Shown: in pieces, positions 25,113 to 34,702 of the stretch
How positions within the stretch are numbered: the stretch's first letter is position 1
Layout of the letters: the number at the start of each line of letters is the position of its first letter
Origin: Streptomyces smyrnaeus
GTDB lineage: Bacteria > Actinomycetota > Actinomycetes > Streptomycetales > Streptomycetaceae
Length of the DNA stretch: 64,000 nt
Assembly (NCBI RefSeq): GCF_017676345.1
Contig: NZ_JAFFZM010000019.1
Location: 62,001-126,000, forward strand
Direction: 5' to 3'
Notes under the pieces: model-generated
The model's database searches: none
What the model was told of the DNA's origin: nothing
Seen by the model: the letters and a program-made list of their open reading frames with translations, nothing else
Position numbers and translations under genes: made by a program

Positions 25113-26579
25113 ATGGCTGAGCTGTTCATCGACGGGGAGTGGCGGCAAGCCACCGCCGGCGGGCGGCGGGACGTGATCAACCCGTTCGACGCCTCCGTGA
25201 TCACCACGGTCGACGAGGCCGACGAGACCGATGTCGACCTGGCCGTACGCGCGGCCAAGCGGGCCTTCGAGCGGGCCGACTGGTCCTCGGCGCCCACCCG
25301 GCGCCGCGCCGACGTCCTCTACCGCGTGCACGAGCTCCTGCTCCGCGACCAGGAGGAGATCGCCCGCACCGAGACCCTCGACACCGGCAAGACGCTCACC
25401 GAGGCCCGCCTCGACATCGAGGACGTCGCGAACGCCTTCCGCTACTACGCCGAGCTGGCCGGCAAGGACGGCGGCCGGGTGGTCGACGTGGGCCCCGACG
25501 TGCTCAGCCGCGTCGTCTACAACCCGGTCGGCGTCTGCAGCCTGATCGCACCGTGGAACTATCCGCTGCTGCAGGCGTCCTGGAAGGTCGCCCCCGCGCT
25601 GGCCGCCGGCAACACGCTCGTGCTCAAGCCCAGCGAGACGACGCCGCTGTCCACCATCGCCATGATCCGTCTGATCGCGGAGGCCGGAGCGCCGCCCGGA
25701 GTCGCCAATCTGGTGCTCGGCTCCGGCGCGACCGTCGGCGCCGCCCTGACCACCCACCCCGAGGTGGACCTGGTCTCGTTCACCGGCGGACTGGCGACCG
25801 GGCGGAAGATCATGGAGAGCGTCGCGCCCGACGTCAAGAACCTCGCCCTGGAGCTGGGCGGCAAGAACCCCAATGTGGTCTTCGACGACGCGGACTTCGC
25901 CGCCGCCGTCGACTACGCGCTGGACGCCGCCTTCCTCCACTCCGGCCAGGTCTGCTCGGCCGGTTCGCGGCTGCTGGTGCAAGAGAGCATCCACGACGAG
26001 TTCGTGGCGGCGCTGGGCGCCCGGGCCAGCGGTATCCGGCTCGGCAACGGGCTGGAGCCGATGACCGAATCGGGGCCGCTCAGCTCGGCCGAACACCGCG
26101 CCAAGGTGGAGAGCTATCTGGAGATCGCCCGCGAGGAGGGCGCCCGGCTGGTCACCGGCGGGCGCCGCCCGGACGACCCCGAACTGGCCAACGGGTACTT
26201 CCTGCTGCCGACCGTCTACGCCGACTGCGACCGCTCGATGCGCATCGTCCAGGAGGAGATCTTCGGCCCGGTCGTCACCGTCGAGCGGTTCCGCACCGAG
26301 GACGAGGCCGTCGAGCTGGCCAACGACACCCGCTACGGGCTGGCCGGCGGAGTGTGGACGAGCGACGCGGGCCGCGCCCAGCGGGTCGCCAACCGGCTGC
26401 GGCACGGCACGATCTGGATCAACGACTTCCACCCGTACGTACCCCAGGCCGAGTGGGGCGGCTTCGGCCGCTCGGGCATCGGCCGCGAACTGGGGCCGAC
26501 CGGGCTGCGCGAGTACCAGGAGGCCAAACACATCTACCAGAACCTCTCACCGGCCCCCTCCGGCTGGTTCAAGGGCTGA
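25113..26579 (+). CDS. betB: Betaine aldehyde dehydrogenase
   Basis: 488 residues. The ALDH fold shows NPVGVCSLIAPWNYPLLQASWK, KPSETTPL, the NAD loop FTGGLATGR, the general base Glu in LALELGGKNP and the catalytic Cys in HSGQVCSAGSR. The pair with a choline dehydrogenase gene 34 bp downstream supports betaine aldehyde as substrate: it makes glycine betaine, a compatible solute. Start: ATG at 25113, after GGGAGA. The gene is divergent from the oxidoreductase. Confidence 0.88.
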   Translation: MAELFIDGEWRQATAGGRRDVINPFDASVITTVDEADETDVDLAVRAAKRAFERADWSSAPTRRRADVLYRVHELLLRDQEEIARTETLDTGKTLTEARLDIEDVANAFRYYAELAGKDGGRVVDVGPDVLSRVVYNPVGVCSLIAPWNYPLLQASWKVAPALAAGNTLVLKPSETTPLSTIAMIRLIAEAGAPPGVANLVLGSGATVGAALTTHPEVDLVSFTGGLATGRKIMESVAPDVKNLALELGGKNPNVVFDDADFAAAVDYALDAAFLHSGQVCSAGSRLLVQESIHDEFVAALGARASGIRLGNGLEPMTESGPLSSAEHRAKVESYLEIAREEGARLVTGGRRPDDPELANGYFLLPTVYADCDRSMRIVQEEIFGPVVTVERFRTEDEAVELANDTRYGLAGGVWTSDAGRAQRVANRLRHGTIWINDFHPYVPQAEWGGFGRSGIGRELGPTGLREYQEAKHIYQNLSPAPSGWFKG

Positions 26580-26613
26580 GGCACGAGACGGCAGGAGAGG
26601 AACACCGACCGGT

Positions 26614-28194
26614 ATGAACGCGAACGACGCGAGCCGCTCCGGCGACGAGCACACCTACGACTACGTCATCGTCGGCGGGGGCACGGCCGGCTCCGTGCTG
26701 GCCGCCCGGCTGAGCGAGGACCCCGACTGCCGGGTGTGCGTCATCGAGGGCGGGCCCAGCGACGTGGGCGACGAACAGGTGCTGCGGCTGCGCAACTGGA
26801 TCAACCTGCTGGAGTCGGAGTACGACTACGGCTACACCACCACCGAACAGCCCCGCGGCAACTCGCACATCGTCCACTCCCGGGCCAAGGTGCTGGGCGG
26901 CTGCTCCTCGCACAACACGCTCATCAGCTTCCTCCCCTTCCCCGAGGATTTGGACGAGTGGGTGGGGATGGGCTGCGCCGGCTGGGACCCGGTGACCGTC
27001 CTGCCGTACCGCAAGCGGCTGCGCAACAACATCGTTCCCGTCGGTGAGGCGGACCGCAACCCCATCGCCCGGGACTTCGTGACCGCCGCCGCCGACGCGC
27101 TGCACGTGCCCGTCATCGACGACTTCAACCGCCGCCCCTTCTCCGACGGCGTCGGCTTCTTCTCCCTCGCCTACGACCCGGAGACCAACAAACGCTCCTC
27201 GGCCTCCGTCGCCTACCTCCACCCGATCATGGACAAGCGGCCCAATCTGACGCTGAAACTGCGCACCTGGGCCTACCAGCTGGCATCCGACGGCGCCGGG
27301 CGGCTCACCCGCGTCCGGGTGCGGTACGCCGACGGCAGCACGGGCACGGTACGCGCCGAGCGCGAACTGCTGCTGTGCGCCGGGGCCGTGGACACCCCGC
27401 GACTGCTGCTGCTCTCCGGAATCGGCCCCGCCGACGAGCTGCGCGCCCTCGGCATCGAGGTGCGCGCCGACCTGCCCGGTGTGGGGGAGAACCTGCTCGA
27501 CCACCCCGAGTCGGTGATCGTGTGGGAGACCCACGAGCCGCTGCCGCCCAACTCCGCGATGGACTCCGACGCCGGACTGTTCGTACGGCGCGACACCAGC
27601 CAGCCGCGGCCCGATGTGATGTGGCACTTCTACCAGGTGCCGTTCACCGTCAACACCGAGCGCCTGGGCTACCCCACACCCCCGCACGGGGTGTGCATGA
27701 CCCCGAACGTGCCGCGTGCCCGCTCCAGCGGGCGGCTGTGGCTGCGCAGCTCCGACCCGGCCACCCATCCCGCCCTGGACTTCCGCTACTTCACCGACCC
27801 GGACGGCCACGACGAACAGACCATCGTCGACGGGCTGCGCCTGGCCCGCGAGGTGGCCAACGCCGCACCGCTGCGCGACTGGCTGAAGCAGGAGATCGCC
27901 CCGGGCCTGCGGGTGAGCACGGACGCCGAACTGTCGGAGTACGGCAGGCGCGTGGCGCACACCGTCTACCACCCGGCGGGCACCTGCCGGATGGGCGCCG
28001 CCGACGACCCGGCGGCTGTCGTCGACCCGCTGCTGCGGCTGCGCGGGCAGGAGGGGGTGCGGGTGGTCGACGCCTCCGTCTTCCCGACCATGCCCACCAT
28101 CAACCCCATGGTGACCGTGCTGCTCGTCGCGGAGCGCGCCGCCGACCTGATCACCGGCCGACCGGGGCCGCAACCCGAGGGGGGCGAGCGCTGA
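26614..28194 (+). CDS. betA: GMC oxidoreductase, probable choline dehydrogenase
   Basis: 526 residues. FAD binding is seen in DYVIVGGGTAGSVLAARLSED and in LGGCSSHN. GMC signature 2 is GAVDTPRLLLLSGIGPADEL. The active-site His lies in HTVYHPAGTCRMG and the paired Asn in PTINPMVTVL. It sits directly after betB, giving the two-step path choline to betaine aldehyde to glycine betaine. An alcohol dehydrogenase of another substrate remains possible. A terminator hairpin follows. Confidence 0.85.
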   Translation: MNANDASRSGDEHTYDYVIVGGGTAGSVLAARLSEDPDCRVCVIEGGPSDVGDEQVLRLRNWINLLESEYDYGYTTTEQPRGNSHIVHSRAKVLGGCSSHNTLISFLPFPEDLDEWVGMGCAGWDPVTVLPYRKRLRNNIVPVGEADRNPIARDFVTAAADALHVPVIDDFNRRPFSDGVGFFSLAYDPETNKRSSASVAYLHPIMDKRPNLTLKLRTWAYQLASDGAGRLTRVRVRYADGSTGTVRAERELLLCAGAVDTPRLLLLSGIGPADELRALGIEVRADLPGVGENLLDHPESVIVWETHEPLPPNSAMDSDAGLFVRRDTSQPRPDVMWHFYQVPFTVNTERLGYPTPPHGVCMTPNVPRARSSGRLWLRSSDPATHPALDFRYFTDPDGHDEQTIVDGLRLAREVANAAPLRDWLKQEIAPGLRVSTDAELSEYGRRVAHTVYHPAGTCRMGAADDPAAVVDPLLRLRGQEGVRVVDASVFPTMPTINPMVTVLLVAERAADLITGRPGPQPEGGER

Positions 28195-28230
28195 GGCGGC
28201 GGCGACCGGCGGTGGCCTTACGCCGCTAAC

Positions 28231-28270
28231 GGGGGCGGCACCCTGCGAAGTGCCGCAGGGCGCCGCCCCC
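28231..28270. terminator. Strong bidirectional terminator
   Basis: GGGGGCGGC pairs with GCCGCCCCC, and inside it CCCTGCG pairs with CGCAGGG. It lies between the convergent choline dehydrogenase and MMPL genes. Confidence 0.85.
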
Positions 28271-28290
28271 GTCCGCTCGCACGGCATCCG

Positions 28291-30642
28291 TCAGCGGACC
28301 TGCTCCGAGGGCCGGTCGGTGCCCTGCTGCGGGCGCCCGTAGGGCCCCGCACCCCACGCCTCCAGTGGCGTGCTCCCGTCCGGCGAGGGCGAGGCGGTGA
28401 CCGGTGCGCCGGCCTCACCGTGCTCCATCCGCGGCAGCCGGTGCAGCCAGCGCGGCAGATACCAGTTCCGCTCGCCCAGCAGCATCATCACCGCGGGCAG
28501 CAGCACCATCCGCACCACGGTGGCGTCCAGGAAGACGGCCACCGACAGGCCGACCCCCATCTGCTTCATGTCCTGCATCGACAGTGTCGCGAAGACCGCG
28601 AAGACGGCCACCATGATGAGCGCCGCACCGGTCACCGCCGAGGCGGTGGCCCGGATCCCGTCGCGGATCGCCTCCCGGGTGCTCATGCCCCGGTCCTTCG
28701 CCTCCCGGATCCGGGAGACCACGAAGACGTGGTAGTCCATCGACAGACCGAACAGGACGACCAGGACGAACAGCGGCATCCACGACTCGATCGCACCGAC
28801 CGCCTCCGTCCCGAACAGCTCGGCGCCCCAGCCGTGCTGGAAGACCGCCGTCATCACCCCGTAGGCCGCACCCACCGAGAGCAGATTGAGAACGATCGAG
28901 GCCAGCGCGATGGGCACCGAGCGGAAGCAGACGAGCATCAGCAGGAAGGTGACGACGGTGATGAAGACGAACACCGGCACGATGCCGTCCTTCAGCTGGT
29001 CGTTGAAGTCCTTGGAGCCCGCGAGCTCCCCGGTGACGTAGACCTGCCCGTCGGCGGCGACCGGTGCCAGCTTCTCCGGTACCAGCGTGCCGCGCAGCGT
29101 GTCGAGCGCGGCGAGGGAGGTCTCGTCGGTGCCGTCGCCCGCCAGGGGGACGTCGACGACCGCCACGTTCTGCTTCGGATGCACGGCGGTCTCCACGCCC
29201 CGGCCGAAGTGGCCGGTGTCCTCGCGGACCGTCTTCTCGAAGTCCGTGAGCGCCGCGCGGACCCCGGCCGAGCGGATGTCGTCGGCCTTGAGGACGACGC
29301 GGGCCGGTGCCGGGCCGCCGGGGAAGGTCTCGCTGATCTTCTCGGCGCTGACCCGCAGTTCGGTGCCCTTGGGCATCTGCTTGTCGAGGGAGAGCTGTTC
29401 GGTCTTCATCCCGAGCGCGGGCGCGGCCAGCGCCAGCATCACCACAGCGGCCAGGACGGCGAACAGCCCCGGAGCCGCCAGCACCGGACGCAGCAGCGCT
29501 GCGGAGACCCGTCCCGCGGGCTTGCGCCGCCCCGCGGCACGTTCGCGCTTCCGGCCTCCCAGGAAGGGGACCTTGCCCTTGTCGACACGGTCGCCGAGCC
29601 AGGACAGCAGCGCGGGCAGGATGGTCACCGAGCCGAGCATCGCGATGAAGACGACCAGGATCGTGGCGACGGCGAAACCCTTGAACAGCAGCAGCCCCGA
29701 CAGGAACATGCCCGCCATCGCCACCATCACCGTCACACCCGACACCAGCACGGCACGGCCGCTGGTGGCCGCGGCGATCCGCAGGGCCGTGTCCGCGTCC
29801 CGTCCGGCCGCCCGCTCGTCCCGCTCCCGCCGCAGATAGAACAGGCAGTAGTCGACGCCGACGGCGAGCCCCATCAGCAGCATCACGGAGTTGGTCGTCT
29901 GGTCGATGTGCAGCTGGCTGGAGACCAGCGCGAGGATGCCGTTCGCGGCGAGGAACGCGGTCAGCGCGAGCGCCACCGGCAGCAGTGCGGCCACCAGCGC
30001 GCCGAAGGCCACCAGCAGGATGCCCAGTGCCAGCGGAACGGCCGTCCACTCGGCCTTGGCGAAGTCCTCACCGAGGATCTTGTTCAGCCACTTCATGGCG
30101 CTGGCCTCGCCGTACTGGTGGATCTCCACGCCGTCGCCGCTGTGGGCCGCGCGGACCTCGCCGACCGCGTCGATGACCTCGTTGATGGGCTTCTCGTCGG
30201 TCGAGTCCGGATCACCCCGCATCTCGAAGCCGATGAGGCCCGCCTTGCCGTCCTTGGAGGGGAGGGGGTCACTGACGTTCTCGACCCGGCCGGTGTCCTC
30301 GACCGCCCGGACGACCTCCCTGGCGGTCGCCCGCCAGCCGTCCTTGTCGGCGCTGGAGACCATCACCGACTCGGCGGGCGGCTCGTCGATCCCCGCCTCC
30401 TCCAGGATGGCGGTCGCCCGCGCCGAGTCCCGTACGGACTGCTCGCTGTCGGTGGGTTCGGTCAGCCCCGTCATCCCGCCGAGCACCGCGGCGAGCACGA
30501 CGAAGAGCAGCCAGCCGAAGACCGCCGTCTTACGGTGCCGGGTGCTCCAGCCGCCGAGCCGCGCGGCGAGCCCCTGGCGGGGCGGCCGGCCGGGCACCTC
30601 CCTTCCGCTGCGAGAGGTGGTGGGTGTCGAAGGTCTGCGCAT
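28291..30642 (-). CDS. MMPL-family RND transporter
   Basis: 783 residues with about 12 membrane helices in two repeats. Each repeat has a first helix, a large outer loop and five more helices. RHRKTAVFGWLLFVVLAAVL opens repeat 1, GLAVGVDYCLFYLRRERDERAAGRD and FGLSMDYHVFVVSRIREAKDRG are the paired MMPL motifs with the intramembrane Asp-Tyr. MMPL proteins export lipids or hydrophobic compounds using the proton gradient. No lipid synthesis gene is near. The sensor kinase gene lies divergently 316 bp away. Confidence 0.92.
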   Translation of the reverse strand: MRRPSTPTTSRSGREVPGRPPRQGLAARLGGWSTRHRKTAVFGWLLFVVLAAVLGGMTGLTEPTDSEQSVRDSARATAILEEAGIDEPPAESVMVSSADKDGWRATAREVVRAVEDTGRVENVSDPLPSKDGKAGLIGFEMRGDPDSTDEKPINEVIDAVGEVRAAHSGDGVEIHQYGEASAMKWLNKILGEDFAKAEWTAVPLALGILLVAFGALVAALLPVALALTAFLAANGILALVSSQLHIDQTTNSVMLLMGLAVGVDYCLFYLRRERDERAAGRDADTALRIAAATSGRAVLVSGVTVMVAMAGMFLSGLLLFKGFAVATILVVFIAMLGSVTILPALLSWLGDRVDKGKVPFLGGRKRERAAGRRKPAGRVSAALLRPVLAAPGLFAVLAAVVMLALAAPALGMKTEQLSLDKQMPKGTELRVSAEKISETFPGGPAPARVVLKADDIRSAGVRAALTDFEKTVREDTGHFGRGVETAVHPKQNVAVVDVPLAGDGTDETSLAALDTLRGTLVPEKLAPVAADGQVYVTGELAGSKDFNDQLKDGIVPVFVFITVVTFLLMLVCFRSVPIALASIVLNLLSVGAAYGVMTAVFQHGWGAELFGTEAVGAIESWMPLFVLVVLFGLSMDYHVFVVSRIREAKDRGMSTREAIRDGIRATASAVTGAALIMVAVFAVFATLSMQDMKQMGVGLSVAVFLDATVVRMVLLPAVMMLLGERNWYLPRWLHRLPRMEHGEAGAPVTASPSPDGSTPLEAWGAGPYGRPQQGTDRPSEQVR

Positions 30643-30958
30643 CGGGCTCTCCCCGTTTCCGTGGCTCCGCCGGTGGCCTGTTCCAGCCGCTGGAGCTGCC
30701 TGTGCTGGGCAGTACCGACGCTAGAAACGGCGGGCCGACGGCCACAGCCGCCGAGCACCCGTAACCGGGAGGCACGAACACCCCTGGTGGAGAAGGAAAA
30801 GGCGAGCCGCGTGGTGGTGCTAGGTCTACCTACTGGACGGGAGCCCGGGCCAGTGCGCGGCCCCGGCGCCGGGGGCAGACTGGCAGAGTGCCGGAAAGTG
30901 GCACGGGGGCCGATGGTGACCGACGGAGCCGGGGGCGAGTGGTGAGCGGGTACGAGAA
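30643..30958. other. 316-bp divergent promoter region, no gene seen
   Basis: It separates the MMPL transporter and a sensor kinase gene. It contains AT-richer steps around TAGGTCTACCTACTGG (about 30820-30836), which may be promoter elements. No supported ORF, repeat or RNA gene is visible. Confidence 0.35.
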
Positions 30959-32320
30959 GTGAGCGGGACGAAGGTGACCGAGGCCAAGGGCACGGTGACG
31001 GGGCGGAGCGACGGCGCGGAGCGGCAGGCCCCGCACCGGCAGCGGCGGCGTGCGGGAAGCCCGGCCGCGGCGCTGCTGGCGACCGCCCGCGGCCTCGTGC
31101 TGATGGTCCTGTCCCTCGGCGTCTCCCTCGCCCTGTTCCTGCTGACGCTGGTCTCCATGGTGCTGATGCTGCTGGGCTTGGGGGTCTTCACCACCCCCTG
31201 GCTGCTGCACCTCGTGCGGATGCACGCCAACCAGCGCCGCGCGCTGGCCGGCGCATGGGCGGGCCTGCACATCGGTCCCCCGTACCGACCGCTGCCGCCC
31301 GGCCCACGCGGAGTGACGGGCCATGTCGAATGCTGCGTCCTCATGCTCAAGGACCCGGCCACCTGGCGGGACTTCGTCTGGCTGATCACCGATGCCGTCT
31401 TCGGCTTCGTCCTGGCGCTGCTGCCGGTGGCGCTGATCGGCTACGGCATCGAGGGCTGGGTGATGTTCGCGGGCGTATGGCGCGCCGTGGCCGGCGACTA
31501 CTGGTACGGCTTCATCCATCTGGACACCTTCGGCGACGCGGCACAGTCCGCGGCTCTCGGCAGCTTCGTGCTGCTGCTCGGCCTCTACGCCAACCCGCAT
31601 CTGATCGCGGCCCACTTCCAGCTGGCCCGGGGGCTGCTCGCCCCCACCCGCGGCGCCCGGCTCGCCCACCGGGTGGAGCAGTTGTACGAGACGCGGCATG
31701 ACGCGGTGGACAGTTCGGCCGCTGAGTTGCGCCGTATCGAGCGGGATCTGCACGACGGCGCGCAGGCCCGGCTGGTCGCCATGGGGATGAGCCTGGGCAC
31801 CATCGAGGCCTTGATCGAACACGACCCGGCCAAGGCCAAGCAGATGATCGCGCAGGCGAGGGAGAACTCCGCCGAGGCACTCACCGAACTACGCGACCTG
31901 GTACGCGGCATCCACCCACCCGTACTCGCCGAACGCGGCCTGGGCGACGCCGCGGAGGCCCTCGCCCTGCGGATGCAGCTGCCCGTCGAGGTCGATGTCG
32001 AGCTGCCCGGCCGGTTCGCGGAACCGGTCGAGTCGGCCGCCTACTTCGCGGTCAGCGAGGTTCTCACCAACGCGGTCAAGCACGCCGAGGCCGAGCACAT
32101 CTGGCTGGACATCCACTACACCGACGACGCGGGCGGCATGCTCCGGATAGCCGTCACCGACGACGGCCAGGGCGGCGCCGACGTCTCCCAGGGCTCGGGC
32201 ATCGCCGGTATCGAGCGCCGGCTGGGCCCGTTCGACGGCATCCTGGCCCTCAGCAGCCCGCCGGGCGGCCCCACGATGGTCACCATGGAGATCCCCTGCC
32301 GCCCCCTGGCCCCGGCCTGA
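30959..32320 (+). CDS. Sensor histidine kinase (HisKA_3), no adjacent regulator
   Basis: 453 residues from a GTG. Membrane helices lie at about 40-75 and two more in about 140-225, giving a longer sensor region than the kinase at 13713-14858. The phosphoacceptor region RRIERDLHDGAQARLVAMG and the HATPase motifs FAVSEVLTNAVKHAE, VTDDGQGGA and GSGIAGIERRLGPFDG follow. No response regulator gene adjoins it. About 91 residues around the His are identical to the other kinase, so it may use the same partner regulator. It ends 6 bp before the convergent LysR gene. Confidence 0.92.
   Translation: MSGTKVTEAKGTVTGRSDGAERQAPHRQRRRAGSPAAALLATARGLVLMVLSLGVSLALFLLTLVSMVLMLLGLGVFTTPWLLHLVRMHANQRRALAGAWAGLHIGPPYRPLPPGPRGVTGHVECCVLMLKDPATWRDFVWLITDAVFGFVLALLPVALIGYGIEGWVMFAGVWRAVAGDYWYGFIHLDTFGDAAQSAALGSFVLLLGLYANPHLIAAHFQLARGLLAPTRGARLAHRVEQLYETRHDAVDSSAAELRRIERDLHDGAQARLVAMGMSLGTIEALIEHDPAKAKQMIAQARENSAEALTELRDLVRGIHPPVLAERGLGDAAEALALRMQLPVEVDVELPGRFAEPVESAAYFAVSEVLTNAVKHAEAEHIWLDIHYTDDAGGMLRIAVTDDGQGGADVSQGSGIAGIERRLGPFDGILALSSPPGGPTMVTMEIPCRPLAPA
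31670..31942 (+). repeat. 273-bp segment shared with the first kinase gene (copy B)
   Basis: This is the inverted partner of 14094-14366, with one mismatch in 273 bp. It covers RVEQLYETRHD through VLAERGL. Codons match even where synonymous choice is free, which points to recent gene conversion or duplication of this segment only. Confidence 0.93.
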
Positions 32321-32326
32321 CCACCG

Positions 32327-33235
32327 TCACGTCCGAGGCTCCGCCTCGGACCACAGCTCGCGCGCCAGCCCGGCCAGCTCCCGCACCGCGGGTGTCATCG
32401 CGCGGGCGGCGTGGCGGACGAAGAAGATGTCCAGCACGGGCTCGTGTTCCCACGGCAGTACGGCCAGCTCACCCCGAGCGATCTCCTCGTCCACCGAGGA
32501 CGCCGGAGCCAGGCCCACCCCCAGCCCCGCCGCCGCACACCGCCGCAGCGCCTCCAGACTGAAGAACTCGATTGTCTGCGGAGACAGCCCCGCCCGGCTC
32601 AGTTCGCGTTCCATCACCACCCGCTGGACGCACCCGGGCTCCAGCAGCAGCACGGTCTCGCCCGCCAACTCGGCGGTGGAGACCAGCGGCTTCCCGGCGA
32701 GCGGATGCTCCGGCCGGCACACCAGCCGGAGGGGTTCGCGCCGCATCCGCTCGGCCCGCACCCCGGGAGAGTCGACGGCCTCCTCCTGGAGGAACCCCGC
32801 GTCGAGGGTGCCCTCCGCCAGGGCGTCCAGCAAAGGGCCACGCCCCGCGGGCTGGAAGGCCAGCCGCAGCAGCGGGAACCGCGTGCGCATGGCGCGGAGA
32901 ACGGGCGGCAGGTGGTAGGCGGACAGGCTCTCCGGGGCGGCCACCCGCAGGGTGCCCCGTACCTGGTGCGGGTCCTCTCCCGCGCCTCGTACCGCCTCCC
33001 GGGCCTGCTCAGCCTGACCGAGCAGCGCGCGTGCGTGTCCGCACAGTTCCCGGCCGGGTTCGGTCAGCGTCACCCGCCGCCCCAGCCGTTCGAACAGCGC
33101 CACGCCCAACTCCGCCTCCAGGGCCTTGATGTGCGCCGTGACACTGGACTGCACGTACCCCAGCTCCCGTGCGGCCCGGGTGAAATGGAGGTGACGTGCC
33201 ACCACGAGGAAGGTCTCCAGTTGTTTGAGCTCCAT
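32327..33235 (-). CDS. LysR-family regulator
   Basis: 302 residues from the ATG at 33235. The helix-turn-helix is LETFLVVARHLHFTRAARELGYVQSSVTAHIKALE, and a periplasmic-binding-like effector domain follows from about residue 90. It is divergent from an MFS transporter with 96 bp between start codons and a T-N11-A palindrome in the gap. That layout is classic for LysR control of the neighbour and itself. Confidence 0.93.
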   Translation of the reverse strand: MELKQLETFLVVARHLHFTRAARELGYVQSSVTAHIKALEAELGVALFERLGRRVTLTEPGRELCGHARALLGQAEQAREAVRGAGEDPHQVRGTLRVAAPESLSAYHLPPVLRAMRTRFPLLRLAFQPAGRGPLLDALAEGTLDAGFLQEEAVDSPGVRAERMRREPLRLVCRPEHPLAGKPLVSTAELAGETVLLLEPGCVQRVVMERELSRAGLSPQTIEFFSLEALRRCAAAGLGVGLAPASSVDEEIARGELAVLPWEHEPVLDIFFVRHAARAMTPAVRELAGLARELWSEAEPRT

Positions 33236-33258
33236 GCCCGCCGAGACTAGCGGCATGG

Positions 33259-33305
33259 ATCGGTGCTGCCGATGGGTTGGATCGAGAACATTCGTTGGAC
33301 TCGAT
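33259..33305. promoter_or_regulatory. Putative LysR operator sites
   Basis: ATCGG-TGCTG-CCGAT (33259-33273) is a perfect palindrome and fits the LysR T-N11-A rule. A second inverted pair, ATCGAG and CTCGAT with 13 nt between (33281-33305), lies next to it. Both are in the LysR/MFS intergenic gap, like a recognition site plus an activation site. Confidence 0.6.
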
Positions 33306-33331
33306 GAGTGTCGGCGATCTACAACTCGTAC

Positions 33332-34702
33332 ATGAGCAGCGTCCGTTCCCGCCGCACCCACCCGAGTCGTTCCGCACCCCACGACACACCCCACGGCGCA
33401 CCGCCCGCCGGGCCTCGTACCGGGGCCACCGCACCCGGGCTGGCGAGCCGCCATTTCCTCCTCCTGCTCGCCGCCACGTTCGCCACCTTCGGCAGCGCCA
33501 CGCCGATGCTTTCTGTCGTCCCGCTGTGGGCCGAACACGGTGGCAGCGGACACGGCGGAGCGGGCGCGACCACTGCCGTGCACATGGCGACCACCGTGGC
33601 GACGCAGATCGTCACCGGCCGTATCCTGCGCCGGCTGCCGGCTCCGCGCGTGCTGTGCGTGGGCGCCCTGCTGATCGGCCTGCCCACCCTGGGCTACCCC
33701 GTCACCGCCGCACTTCCCTGGACGGTGGCGGTCTCGGCCGTCCGGGGGGTGGGCTTCGGCCTGGTCACCGTCGCGGGCAGTGCTCTCGCCGCCCGGCTGG
33801 CCGGTCCGGGACAGCGCGGCAGGGCGGTGGGCTGGTACGGCGTCGCCGTGGGGCTCCCGGCGGCGGCGCTGGTGCCGCTCGCGGTCTGGGCGGTGGCGGA
33901 GTTCGGCTTCGTCCCGGTCTTCTGGGCCTCCGCCGTCCTGGGGACGCTCGCGGCCCCGCTCGGCGTCGCCGTCCTCGCCGGGCACCACCCCTCGCGGGTC
34001 CGTCTCCCGGCACCTGACCCGGTACCGGGCGCCCCGCAGGCCGGCACCGGGCCGGGCGACACCGCCTCGACGCCGGCTTCGCGGAGCGGGCACGTCCCGG
34101 TGCGCCGCCTGCCCGTGCGGCTTCTGGCGGTGCCCGTTCTGCTGCTCCTGGCCCCCGTGTGCGCACTGGGCAGCCTGATGTCCTTCCTGCCGCTCGCCCT
34201 CGCACCCCACGCCGCCCCGGCCGCGCTGCTCACGCTCTCCGCCGCGCTGACAGCCGGCCGCTGGGCTGCGGGGGAGTGGAGCGACCGGCGCGGCGGCACC
34301 GGCCGCTTCATGGCGCCGTGCGCGGCCCTGTGCGCGCTGGGAACGGGGGCGTTCGCCCTCGTCGGCGGCGGGGGGACGGCGGCGGGCGGTGCCGTGGCGC
34401 CGGGAACCGGCGCGGCGGTGGTGGCAGCCCTCGCGTTCGGGCTGGCCATGGGCGCGCTGCAGAACGACACACTCGTGGCGATGTTCCACCGGGCCGGCCC
34501 CGAGCACCACGGAACGGTCAGCGCCGCCTGGAACATGACGTTCGACTCGGGCTACGGCGCCGGCGCGCTGCTGACCGGCGCCATAGCCCAGGTCTTCTCC
34601 CTCAGCCTGTCCGCGGCCTTCGGAGTCCTGGCCGTCCTCATCGTCGCCACCCTGCCCGTGGCGGCCGCGCTGCAGCTTCCCCGAAGCTCACACCAGGGCT
34701 GA
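33332..34702 (+). CDS. MFS transporter
   Basis: 456 residues from the ATG at 33332; an ATG-like start 24 bp upstream is also open but less likely. About 12 membrane helices are seen, with a long central loop rich in Pro, Gly and Thr (about 230-265). RILRRLPAPRV and EWSDRRGGTGR are the cytoplasmic loops of the two halves. The substrate is unknown. It is divergent from the LysR gene. The 3' end overlaps the convergent regulator gene by 15 bp. Confidence 0.87.
   Translation: MSSVRSRRTHPSRSAPHDTPHGAPPAGPRTGATAPGLASRHFLLLLAATFATFGSATPMLSVVPLWAEHGGSGHGGAGATTAVHMATTVATQIVTGRILRRLPAPRVLCVGALLIGLPTLGYPVTAALPWTVAVSAVRGVGFGLVTVAGSALAARLAGPGQRGRAVGWYGVAVGLPAAALVPLAVWAVAEFGFVPVFWASAVLGTLAAPLGVAVLAGHHPSRVRLPAPDPVPGAPQAGTGPGDTASTPASRSGHVPVRRLPVRLLAVPVLLLLAPVCALGSLMSFLPLALAPHAAPAALLTLSAALTAGRWAAGEWSDRRGGTGRFMAPCAALCALGTGAFALVGGGGTAAGGAVAPGTGAAVVAALAFGLAMGALQNDTLVAMFHRAGPEHHGTVSAAWNMTFDSGYGAGALLTGAIAQVFSLSLSAAFGVLAVLIVATLPVAAALQLPRSSHQG

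Noticed and set aside
28420..30945. 841-codon plus-strand ORF opposite the MMPL gene
   Set aside because: An antisense shadow rich in His, Gln and Arg, typical of high-GC reverse frames.
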